A stretch of 42,599 bases of DNA from Deltaproteobacteria bacterium (GTDB lineage: Bacteria > Myxococcota_A > Polyangia > Polyangiales > Houyiibacteriaceae), in assembly GCA_013151775.1 (NCBI GenBank), contig JAADHO010000051.1, forward strand, positions 1-42,599, given 5' to 3'. Made by a program: the position numbers and the translations under genes. Every line of letters starts with the position of its first letter. Position 1 is the stretch's first letter. The notes below the pieces were generated by a model, which searched no databases, was not told where the DNA came from, and saw only the letters and a list, made by a program, of their open reading frames with translations. Of the stretch, positions 31,334 through 39,240 are shown piece after piece.

Positions 31334-32667
31334 GCACGACCAACTTTCTACTAAGCCAGGGCGCCGCCTCTGCCGTGGCAGCGCTGCGTACGGACGTCCA
31401 TAGCCCTTACACCGCGATGATCGAGGTGGCGGATCGCTGCAACGAGGTTTGCGTTCATTGCTATCAGGTGCAGGGACAGAAGGGAGAGATGACCACCGAG
31501 GAGGTCTGCTCCGTCATGGATCAACTCGCCGAGCTAGGCGTAATCTTCCTGACTCTGTCGGGCGGCGAAGCTACCCTACGCTCCGATTTTCTCGAACTCG
31601 TCGCGCACGCGCGCAAGCTCCGTTTCGCCGTGAAGCTCTACACCAACGGCTTGCGGATCGACGATGCCATGGCCGATCGTCTGGCCGAGCTCGCGGTGCA
31701 GGAAGTGCAGATGAGCCTCTACTCTCCTCGCCCGGAAGTGCACGACTGGGTCACGCGCGTGCCGGGGTCCCATCAGCGCACCGTCGCCGCGGTGCGCAGG
31801 CTCGTCGCACGAAAGGTACGAGTCGTCGTGAAAACGCCCGTGATGCGCTTCAACGCTCACGATCGTGACCGTTTCATCGACCTCGTGGAAGATATCGGTG
31901 CCCATTATATGCTCAGCACACACGTCGATCCGCGGGAGGACGGTGTGCGTGACCCAGAGATGTTGAGCATCGACCATGGAACGAACCTCGACATCCGTCG
32001 GGACTCCCGCGTCTTCGGCGAGACGGAAGAGGAGCCGGAGCCGCGAGCGCCCAAACTCGACCGAGCGCCCTGCGGAGCGTGCAGCGGCATGGTGCACGTA
32101 GAACCCAACGGTGAAGTTCATCCGTGCACCCAACTGAACCTCCGAATTGGCGGCGCCCTCGATGAGGGCGGCATCGCCAAGGCGTGGCAAGAGAATGCCG
32201 AGGCTCGGCTGCTACGCCACACGACCTACGCGGACCTGCACGGCTGCCGCGACTGCGCGCTTCATCCCTACTGTGCGCGATGCTACGCCAACGCTCTGAC
32301 TCAGGCCGGGGACGCCTTCGGGCCCTATGCGAGCGCCTGTGCAGACGCTCGCTTGGAGTACGAACTCGCTCACGGAGAGCCAGCACAGATCATCGACCAG
32401 CCGGACGCGATGGGTCCCTACGCCGCCGTGGCAGGAAACGCATTTCGGACAATCGAGGACCGGCTGACGGAAGAGGACCGAGCGAGGTACGCCAAACACG
32501 CCTGGCTACGACAGCCCGTCAAGGCGGAACCGCTCGCGCCTGCAGGCGGGCTGGTTCAAATTCGCCGGCCGGGAGCGCGAATGCCCGAGCCGTTGCAGTG
32601 GCCCGGTGCCTCGCCGACGTCCCACGAGGACGAATCCGGCAAGGCCAACCCCACGGCGGCAGAATGA
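31330..32667 (+). CDS. Radical SAM/SPASM peptide maturase
   Basis: A 445-residue radical SAM enzyme. The SAM-binding [4Fe-4S] motif is C37-N-E-V-C41-V-H-C44, followed by the G-G-E motif in L-S-G-G-E-A. The C-terminal SPASM domain has cysteines at 248, 251, 266, 306, 309, 315, 318 and 337, enough for two auxiliary clusters. SPASM enzymes with a PqqD partner install thioether, carbon-carbon or ether crosslinks, or epimerise, in ribosomal peptides. The last 60 residues are Pro-rich and unlike the family. The likely substrate is the 58-residue peptide at 36867. Start GTG 31330 overlaps the PqqD stop. Its own stop overlaps an ATG (32664) in frame with the next gene. Confidence 0.96.
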   Translation: MSTTNFLLSQGAASAVAALRTDVHSPYTAMIEVADRCNEVCVHCYQVQGQKGEMTTEEVCSVMDQLAELGVIFLTLSGGEATLRSDFLELVAHARKLRFAVKLYTNGLRIDDAMADRLAELAVQEVQMSLYSPRPEVHDWVTRVPGSHQRTVAAVRRLVARKVRVVVKTPVMRFNAHDRDRFIDLVEDIGAHYMLSTHVDPREDGVRDPEMLSIDHGTNLDIRRDSRVFGETEEEPEPRAPKLDRAPCGACSGMVHVEPNGEVHPCTQLNLRIGGALDEGGIAKAWQENAEARLLRHTTYADLHGCRDCALHPYCARCYANALTQAGDAFGPYASACADARLEYELAHGEPAQIIDQPDAMGPYAAVAGNAFRTIEDRLTEEDRARYAKHAWLRQPVKAEPLAPAGGLVQIRRPGARMPEPLQWPGASPTSHEDESGKANPTAAE

Positions 32668-32804
32668 CGCTATGCTTCTGCGGCCGGACGGCCGAAAGAC
32701 ATGCTGCCATGACGCCGACCGGGCGATGCTGTTACAGTTCTTACCTCGGGCCGAGAGCCCGGGAGGGGTGGTCGAAGAAGATGAACCAGAGCGAGGATTC
32801 CAAG

Positions 32805-35800
32805 ATGCGTGCTTTCTTTTCCGTTGAGCCTAGGGCGACGTCGGTGGTCGGTCTCATGCTGCTGGCCGCTGGGCTGCTCTCCGGATGTGGGGGAGGATCG
32901 AACGCGGCCACCCTGGTGATCGTGACCCCGCTGAACAACACGAACATCTCCTTGGCCGACGACGTGGACCCGGCGACCGCCGGCGTACAGATCGACGTGC
33001 TGGTGGATTCGACCCGCCTGACCGTCGACGACGGCGACATCACTATCTACATCGAGCCGAGTATCGACCGCTCGACCTTCGACTCGTCGAGCCTCACACC
33101 GGCGGGCAGCGCCACCCTCGCGGAGGATGGCACGGCCACCATTCGGGTGACGCTCGCCGACGGTGACTACGACATGATCGCCTGCGCTCGAGGGTTGTTG
33201 TGCGCTGTGCGCTCGCAGGTCGTGCGCATCACCGCGAGCACGGGCTGCGCCGCCATCTCCTTCACGCTGCCTGCAGGCCCGATCGCCGGCCGCACGGTCC
33301 TCGGACCGGAGGATGACGAAGACGGCACGGCCTGCGGCGAGACCTTCCAGACCACCATCAGCGTCTCCACCGACGCGGGCGACGGCGCGAGCGTCGCCTT
33401 GAGCGTCAACGGCGTCGCGGCGGGCACGACCAGCGTGGCCGGCACGGTGGCGACCTTCCCGGCGATCGTTTTGGGCAACCGCGGCGACACACCCAACACG
33501 CTCTCCGTGACTGTCACGCGGGCCGACGGAGTGAGCTGCGATCAGGACTTCCCCGGTCAGGTGATGGTCGACTGCATGGGCGTGAGCTGCACGCTGACTC
33601 AGCCGGACACGACGCGCGCCTTCCTCAACGCCTCCGACGACGTCTCGGCCATGGACGGATTCCAGGCTGACTTCGAGGTCAACAGCGACGCGGACGCCTT
33701 GGGTCAGCCCATTCAGCTGGTGATCGATGGCGACGAAGGCGGCGCCCTGAGTTCCGATCCCACCGCAGGCGGTGGCGGCGCCACGGCCAGCTTCGGTCCA
33801 GTCGACCTCACCGAGGGCCTGCATCGCGCCCAGGCGATCTGCTCGGACCGGGCCGGCAACGTGACGCGCTCGAGCGTGGGTGAGTGGACCATCGACACCA
33901 CGCCCTGCGGTGTCAGCGTCACAGACCCCGCAGCCGACATGCTCTTCGTCGACGCCGACGACGTGGACTCTTCCACGGACGGCATCCAGATCAACGTGAC
34001 GGGCACCAGCACGGGCAGCGACTGCAGCTTGGCCCGGGTGGGTATCTGCGAATCGACCTTGGCGGACGCGACCCTCACGGCGGACGCCTTCAGCGGTGTG
34101 GCGACCTTGGCCAGCTCGACCATGCAGGAGATCTGCGCCGAGGTGGAGGACGCGGCCGGCAACATCGCCGAGGCGCGCGTCGCGGTGCGAGTGCGCACGG
34201 ACGCACCGCAGATCGAGATCACGACGCCCACGGCGCCAGCGGCCTTCAACTCCGCGGGGGACGCGACCCACGGCGCAGACATGGACACGGCGACGCCCGC
34301 CTGCGACGCGGCCTTCAGCGTGAGATGCACCGAGGTCGACTCCGCGGTCGAACTCGTCCGCGAGGACACGATGGTGGTGCTCGGCACCGCGAACTGCGAC
34401 GCGACGGGTGGTCTGCCCGCGCCCTTCCTCGGCCAGGCGAACTTCGCCAGCGTCGCCCTCTCGAGCGTGAACGCGGCTGCCGGCAGCTACAACGTCATCG
34501 CACGCCAGACGGCGGATCGTCTGACGGGCACCTCCGCGCCGCTCTCGGTCGTCCCCGACTGCGACGTGCCGACGTTCACGCTCCTTCGTCCCTCGGCTTG
34601 TCTCGTGGGCGGAGCGGCCGTTCTTCGACCCGCAGGAGGCGATGACTCGGACCCCAGCACACCCGGATTCCAGTACACAGTCACCGTCGGCAACTCCAAC
34701 GCACCCCCACCCGACGTCGACCTTCGTGTGGATGGTAGCGTGGTGGCCACCAGCACGACCCGTTCGGGCGGCTCCAACGTCTTCACGAATCAGGATTTCA
34801 CGACGGGCGGCACGCTCGCTGTGGACGCCTGCGGCACGGACGTGAACGGCAACACGGGCTGCGCTCCGGCGTGCTCCGTGACGATCGTGGATCTGCCCAC
34901 GGTGAACATCACGGCGCCGACCGAAGGAGCGATCCTCGACGCCAGCGCCGACTGCGATAGCGGCACGGCGGGCTTCCAGGTGCGGGTGCAGGGAACCACC
35001 GACGCCTCGGCAGGGGCCGGTACGAGCGCCACGGTCACCATCAACGGCGGCGCGCCGGTGACCATCTCGCTTACGGGTTCGAGCTTCAACGCCTGTGTCG
35101 ACGCTCCTCAGGGTGCTGGTTTGCCGATCGTGGTCGAGGTCACGGACTCGCGCGGCAGCGCATCGGACACCGTGAACGTCACCATCGACAGCATGCCGCC
35201 CACGACCGCCATCTCGGATCTCGCGGTCGGTGCGGCCACGGATCGCCGCGGCGGCACGCTGCCCTTCACCTGGACGGCCGTTGCAGACGGCGGCACGGGC
35301 GGCGCGCTCTCGAGCTACGAGATGCGCTGCGCCAAGACGGCCATCACGAGCGAAGCCGACTGGACCGCCGCCACGACCTTCGCCATCAGCACGACGCCGG
35401 GTAGCCCGACGAGCGTGGAGATGGAGACCGTCGGCGGGTTCCGCGTGGGTGAGACCATGTACTGCACCATGCGCGGCAGCGACGTCACGGGCGCCATGAC
35501 GCCCATCGGCAACGACCCCACCGTGACCCTCGACTTCCTCGAGCAGTCGGTGACGGGCTCCACCTCGGATATGGGCTGGAGCTTCGCCGCGGTGGGTGAT
35601 GTGAACGGTGACACGGTGGACGACTTCATCGTGGGTGGAGTGACGACGGCCTACCTCTTCTTCGGCTCCACGACCAGCCTTCCCACGGCGCCCGCGGTGA
35701 CCTTCACCGGGTTCACGACCAACGGCACGATCGGCGTGATCACCGCTGGCTTGGGCGACTTCAACGGAGACGACATCAACGATTTCGCGTTCTCTTCAGG

Positions 35801-36836
35801 GGGCGAGAGCTTCCCCGCTGGAGCCGCGTACATCGTCTATGGTCACGATTCCACCACGCCGTGGCCAGGGGCAGTCAGTATGGCTGCCGGCGGCTGCGGG
35901 GCTGATGTTTGCTTGCGAGGCACGGCGCCGTCCGGTCTGTCGGATGTGCAAGGTCTCGCGGCGATCGGTGATTTTAATGGAGATGGGTTGGCCGACATCG
36001 CGGTAGGTACCACCTTCGAAGGCTTCAGCGGGGGGATAGCGCCGGGCGCCGCATACGTCGTCCTCGGAAGCGCTTCGCTCAGCGGAAACGTGACCGTGCC
36101 GGGTGGAGCCGGCACCCTGGACGGCTTCAAGATCACGTCGCCGACTGGGTCCGACTTTTTCGGCAACGCGATCACATCGATGGGAGATGTCGATGGGGAC
36201 GGACGCGCCGACATCGTCGTCGCCGATGTCGGGCAGCCGACTGGGCACGTCTACATCGCCCGCGGCAGGGCTTACACCGGGACCGGGATGATCGACGTGT
36301 CCAGCACGCTGATCGATTCGGGTCCCGCGATTTTTGCCAATCGAGTGATGAACATCGGTGACTACGACGGCAACGGACAGGTTGATTTGGCCATCTTCGA
36401 AAAACTGACTATCAACCGCGGGCGTGTGCGCATCTATCCCGGCAGCGCTGGCGCATATTCCGCCGCCACTAGTTTTGTCGTTACCAACGACACGTCCTCG
36501 CCCAACAGCGACGGTTACGGTCGTTTCCTTGCTCAGGGCGGTCATCCTGTCTTCGGTCTGGTAGGTGATCTGGACGGAGACGGACGCGCTGACGCGCTGA
36601 TCGGATCAGAACAGCGCGGTGGTGGTCGTGGATCGGTCGAACTGTACTACGGTCAGGCTGCTGGAGATCGAAACCGATCGCAGGCGGACCATTCATTCCG
36701 TCCCGTGGCCAGCACCGGCAGCACAGCGCGAACGAGCAGCTACATTGGTGACGTGGACGGCGACGGCTTCTCCGATTTCGCCATCGGCGACCCCACCGGG
36801 CAATCCGGGGCTGGCGAATTCTGGATTGAGCACTAG
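32805..36836 (+). CDS. Large Ig-like/FG-GAP repeat lipoprotein
   Basis: A 1343-residue exported lipoprotein. The signal peptide ends in A-A-G-L-L-S-G-C. About six Ig-like repeats follow, each opening with I/V-x-x-P and a D-D-x-D-x-x-T-x-G-x-Q block (for example D-D-V-D-S-S-T-D-G-I-Q-I-N-V). A fibronectin-like segment (about 800-910) comes next. Seven FG-GAP repeats follow (G-D-V-N-G-D, G-D-F-N-G-D twice, G-D-V-D-G-D-G-R, G-D-Y-D-G-N, G-D-L-D-G-D, G-D-V-D-G-D-G-F), forming a predicted seven-bladed, calcium-binding, integrin-alpha-like propeller. It lies between the maturase and the precursor, so it may be the peptide's surface partner. ATG 32805 fits the signal peptide; ATG 32781 and the coupled ATG 32664 are alternatives but would put polar residues first. 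Confidence 0.9.
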   Translation: MRAFFSVEPRATSVVGLMLLAAGLLSGCGGGSNAATLVIVTPLNNTNISLADDVDPATAGVQIDVLVDSTRLTVDDGDITIYIEPSIDRSTFDSSSLTPAGSATLAEDGTATIRVTLADGDYDMIACARGLLCAVRSQVVRITASTGCAAISFTLPAGPIAGRTVLGPEDDEDGTACGETFQTTISVSTDAGDGASVALSVNGVAAGTTSVAGTVATFPAIVLGNRGDTPNTLSVTVTRADGVSCDQDFPGQVMVDCMGVSCTLTQPDTTRAFLNASDDVSAMDGFQADFEVNSDADALGQPIQLVIDGDEGGALSSDPTAGGGGATASFGPVDLTEGLHRAQAICSDRAGNVTRSSVGEWTIDTTPCGVSVTDPAADMLFVDADDVDSSTDGIQINVTGTSTGSDCSLARVGICESTLADATLTADAFSGVATLASSTMQEICAEVEDAAGNIAEARVAVRVRTDAPQIEITTPTAPAAFNSAGDATHGADMDTATPACDAAFSVRCTEVDSAVELVREDTMVVLGTANCDATGGLPAPFLGQANFASVALSSVNAAAGSYNVIARQTADRLTGTSAPLSVVPDCDVPTFTLLRPSACLVGGAAVLRPAGGDDSDPSTPGFQYTVTVGNSNAPPPDVDLRVDGSVVATSTTRSGGSNVFTNQDFTTGGTLAVDACGTDVNGNTGCAPACSVTIVDLPTVNITAPTEGAILDASADCDSGTAGFQVRVQGTTDASAGAGTSATVTINGGAPVTISLTGSSFNACVDAPQGAGLPIVVEVTDSRGSASDTVNVTIDSMPPTTAISDLAVGAATDRRGGTLPFTWTAVADGGTGGALSSYEMRCAKTAITSEADWTAATTFAISTTPGSPTSVEMETVGGFRVGETMYCTMRGSDVTGAMTPIGNDPTVTLDFLEQSVTGSTSDMGWSFAAVGDVNGDTVDDFIVGGVTTAYLFFGSTTSLPTAPAVTFTGFTTNGTIGVITAGLGDFNGDDINDFAFSSGGESFPAGAAYIVYGHDSTTPWPGAVSMAAGGCGADVCLRGTAPSGLSDVQGLAAIGDFNGDGLADIAVGTTFEGFSGGIAPGAAYVVLGSASLSGNVTVPGGAGTLDGFKITSPTGSDFFGNAITSMGDVDGDGRADIVVADVGQPTGHVYIARGRAYTGTGMIDVSSTLIDSGPAIFANRVMNIGDYDGNGQVDLAIFEKLTINRGRVRIYPGSAGAYSAATSFVVTNDTSSPNSDGYGRFLAQGGHPVFGLVGDLDGDGRADALIGSEQRGGGRGSVELYYGQAAGDRNRSQADHSFRPVASTGSTARTSSYIGDVDGDGFSDFAIGDPTGQSGAGEFWIEH

Positions 36837-36849
36837 AGTCTCCCTATGC

Positions 36850-36858
36850 GGAGGAGAG
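36850..36858 (+). promoter_or_regulatory. Strong Shine-Dalgarno sequence of the precursor peptide
   Basis: GGAGGAGAG lies eight bases before ATG 36867. It excludes the ATG at 36846, which lies in front of it, as the real start. It is the strongest ribosome-binding site noticed in the RiPP locus, as expected for a peptide needed in large amounts. Confidence 0.65.
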
Positions 36859-36866
36859 CAGGCGAT

Positions 36867-37043
36867 ATGTCTTCAAGAATCGACGACACGAAACAACCCA
36901 TCGAGAATCCCGGTCGCAAGCGATACGAGGCGCCTCGCGTCGAGGACTCGGCGCGCTTCGAAACCTTGGCAGCGGGCTGCGGAAGCATTCTGTCCGGTCC
37001 AGCCGACGGTGGAGCCTGTGGTTTCAGTTCGCAGTTCAGCTGA
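36867..37043 (+). CDS. Candidate RiPP precursor peptide (58 residues)
   Basis: A 58-residue peptide with a leader/core look. Residues 1-19 are polar and charged. Residues 20-35 form Y-E-A-P-R-V-E-D-S-A-R-F-E-T-L-A, resembling the Y-x-x-P-x-(hydrophobic)...E-T-x-A motif of small peptides next to PqqD/radical SAM genes. The core (36-58) is Gly/Ser-rich with Cys38 and Cys51 and ends in F-S-S-Q-F-S. Two cysteines would suit thioether crosslinks, and the terminal Ser58 would suit the HprK-like kinase. It lies 30 bases after the FG-GAP lipoprotein gene and 4.2 kb after the maturase, and is followed by a stem-loop. The role is inferred from context and motif. Confidence 0.75.
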   Translation: MSSRIDDTKQPIENPGRKRYEAPRVEDSARFETLAAGCGSILSGPADGGACGFSSQFS

Positions 37044-37082
37044 GGCGTCGAGCTAGCGCTCCGCGCGCCACACACGCGACCA

Positions 37083-37111
37083 CGCGCCAGTCTCAGCTCG
37101 AGGCTGGCGCG
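37083..37111 (+). terminator. Stem-loop after the precursor gene
   Basis: CGCGCCAG pairs perfectly with CTGGCGCG across a 13-base interval that can add a T-G wobble and CTC/GAG pairs, giving about a 12-bp stem with a five-base loop. It begins 40 bases after the precursor stop. No run of T follows, so it may work with Rho or protect the mRNA end rather than terminate alone. Confidence 0.5.
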
Positions 37112-37195
37112 CTCGCGTTCGTTGCCGGATCCGCGGGTGCGCTGTCTCACATGGCCTCGAGCTGAGCGAAGCGCGGCGCTCGCTTGGGAGCATGC

Positions 37196-37201
37196 TAGGC
37201 T
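37196..37201 (+). promoter_or_regulatory. Candidate -10 element of the MoxR operon
   Basis: ATGCTAGGCT contains TAGGCT. Six bases separate it from GTG 37208, predicting +1 at the G of the start codon. There is no Shine-Dalgarno sequence in the gap. Confidence 0.45.
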
Positions 37202-37207
37202 ACGTCG

Positions 37208-38200
37208 GTGTCCGAAGCGGCCATCGAGCATCCGCGCGCGGAGCTGTCCAGCGCGTCCATGACGGAGTCGGCGACGCGAGTCGCGCACGTCTTGGTGGCG
37301 AACGTGGAGCGCGTGCTCGAGGGCAAGCGCGACGTGGTGGAGCTGGCGGTCACGGCCATCCTCGCCAGCGGGCATCTGCTGGTCGAGGACGTGCCCGGAG
37401 TGGGCAAGACGACTCTCGCGCGTGCGCTGGCCGCTTCACTCGGTGTGACCTTTCGACGGTTGCAGTTCACGTCTGACCTGATGCCCTCCGACGTGATCGG
37501 CGGCAACGTCTACGATCCCAACACCGGCAGCTTCTCCTTCCGGCCCGGCCCGGTGTTCACGAACGTGCTGTTGGCGGACGAGATCAACCGCACCACGCCC
37601 AAGACTCAGAGCGCGCTGCTCGAGGCCATGGACGAAGGACAGGTCTCCGTCGAGGGTGAGACGCACGTCCTCGACGATCCCTTCTTCGTCGTGGCGACCC
37701 AGAACCCCGAGGATTTCTACGGCACCTATCCGCTGCCCGAGTCGCAGCTCGACCGCTTTCTTCTGCGCATCCACATCGGCTATCCGCCGGCGGACGTCGA
37801 GCGGCGTATCCTGCGCGAGCGCCGAGGACGCGATCCCCTCGACTCCATCAGCAGCTGCGTGTCGGTGGAGCAGCTGCGTCAGGCGCGCGCCGCGTTGAAT
37901 CACGTGCGCGTGGAAGACGTGCTGCTCGACTACATGCACGCGCTCGTGCTCGCGACCCGATCCACGCCCGCTCTGACTCTGGGCGCCTCCACACGCGCGG
38001 CCCTGGCCCTCGAGCGTGCGGTGCGCGCGCGTGCCTTGGTCGCCGGTCGACGCTTCGCCATCCCGGAAGACGTCGAGCAGCTCGCCGGATGCGTGCTGGC
38101 CCACCGCGTGCGAGTCGAGAGCCCGGACCCGCGCACGGCCACCGAAGACGCCGAGCGCGTCATCCGCGCGCTGCTCGAAGAGGTCGACGTCCCCGTATGA
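37208..38200 (+). CDS. MoxR family AAA ATPase
   Basis: A 330-residue MoxR-type AAA+ ATPase, a chaperone that remodels or activates metal- or membrane-associated partners. Walker A is D-V-P-G-V-G-K-T-T, Walker B is V-L-L-A-D-E-I-N-R-T, and sensor 1 is F-F-V-V-A-T-Q-N-P-E. The family hallmarks Y-P-L-P-E-S-Q-L-D-R-F and F-R-P-G-P-V-F-T-N are present. An N-terminal tail of about 20 residues is variable. It is first in the MoxR-DUF58-transglutaminase operon found across bacteria. The stop overlaps the DUF58 start (ATGA). Start GTG 37208. Confidence 0.96.
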   Translation: MSEAAIEHPRAELSSASMTESATRVAHVLVANVERVLEGKRDVVELAVTAILASGHLLVEDVPGVGKTTLARALAASLGVTFRRLQFTSDLMPSDVIGGNVYDPNTGSFSFRPGPVFTNVLLADEINRTTPKTQSALLEAMDEGQVSVEGETHVLDDPFFVVATQNPEDFYGTYPLPESQLDRFLLRIHIGYPPADVERRILRERRGRDPLDSISSCVSVEQLRQARAALNHVRVEDVLLDYMHALVLATRSTPALTLGASTRAALALERAVRARALVAGRRFAIPEDVEQLAGCVLAHRVRVESPDPRTATEDAERVIRALLEEVDVPV

Positions 38201-39240
38201 GCGCCGGGCGCCGCCGCAGGCGTTTTTGGCAGCGCAGACGCACCCGGCGCAGCTTTCGCCTCACACGCGAGGGCAAGGCCTTCGTCCTGGTCACCCTCGG
38301 TGTGGGCGTCGCCGCGGTGAACACCGGCAACAACCTGCTCTACCTGGTGCTCGGCCTGATGCTCAGCCTGTTGCTCGTCAGCGGTGTGCTCAGCGATCTT
38401 GCGCTGATCGGTCTGCACGCGCGACGCATCTTGCCTCGACGCATCTTCGCCCAGACGCTCTGTCGCGTGGAGGTCGTGCTCCGCAACAAGAAGCGCTTCT
38501 TCCCGAGCTTCTCGCTCGAAGTGGAGGACGTCGTCGATGGAGAGGACACGCCCACGCGCTCCTACTTCTTGAAGGTCCCGCCGCGCGGAGAAGATCGGGT
38601 CTTCTACCCGCACCTAGCAGCACGTCGTGGGCGCCGGCGCTTCACTCACCTGCGCCTCGTGACTCGCTATCCCTTCGGTCTGATCGAGAAAGGCCGCGTG
38701 ATCCCGGCGGAGGAAGAGGTGATCGTCTTCCCGCACATCGAGCCTCGCTCTCCCCCACGGCCCACGCGCCAAGCCAAGATGGGTGAAGACGCCACGTGCG
38801 TCCGCGGACCGGGTAGCGAGCTGGCGGGGCTTCGCGACTACGCGCCCGAGGACGAGGCACGCGACATCCATTGGCGCCGGACCGCCTCCCTCGGCAGCGT
38901 CGTGGTGCGCGAACGTGAGCGGGAACGGGGCGTGGAGCATTGGCTGGTTCTGGACGAGGCGACCGCAGAGCCCGACGATCCAGCTTTCGTCGAGGCCTTC
39001 GAGCTCGCCGTCTCCGAGCTGGCCAGCCTCGCCACCGCCAGCCTCGCCGCTGGATACGCCGTGCGCGTGGCGAGCCGCACGCTCACCTCACGTCGCTTCA
39101 CACCGGAGCGCTCGCCCGATGCGCTCTACCGCCTGCTGGCGCTGCTCGAGCCCAGGGCCCTCGAGGGCGCCCCGGCCTTGGTGGCACCCCACGACGCCAG
39201 AGTCGTGCGTGTGGCCGCGCAGATCGAGGCGGCCGAGTGA
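38197..39240 (+). CDS. DUF58 membrane protein (VWA-like)
   Basis: A 347-residue protein of the DUF58 family. A very basic N-terminus (R-R-R-R-R-F-W-Q-R-R-R) precedes two close membrane segments (about residues 27-65: F-V-L-V-T-L-G-V-G-V and L-V-L-G-L-M-L-S-L-L-L). A C-terminal cytoplasmic domain carries the family motif G-L-R-D-Y-A-P-E-D-E-A-R-D-I-H-W-R. Members work with the MoxR ATPase, presumably presenting a von Willebrand-like surface. Role details are unknown. It overlaps its neighbours on both sides (ATGA and GTGA). Confidence 0.95.
   Translation: MSAGRRRRRFWQRRRTRRSFRLTREGKAFVLVTLGVGVAAVNTGNNLLYLVLGLMLSLLLVSGVLSDLALIGLHARRILPRRIFAQTLCRVEVVLRNKKRFFPSFSLEVEDVVDGEDTPTRSYFLKVPPRGEDRVFYPHLAARRGRRRFTHLRLVTRYPFGLIEKGRVIPAEEEVIVFPHIEPRSPPRPTRQAKMGEDATCVRGPGSELAGLRDYAPEDEARDIHWRRTASLGSVVVRERERERGVEHWLVLDEATAEPDDPAFVEAFELAVSELASLATASLAAGYAVRVASRTLTSRRFTPERSPDALYRLLALLEPRALEGAPALVAPHDARVVRVAAQIEAAE

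Noticed and set aside
32664-32804. Cys-rich 47-residue leader before the FG-GAP lipoprotein as a second peptide gene
   Set aside because: It has no stop before the lipoprotein signal peptide and no Shine-Dalgarno sequence, so it is better seen as an untranslated or alternative-start region.
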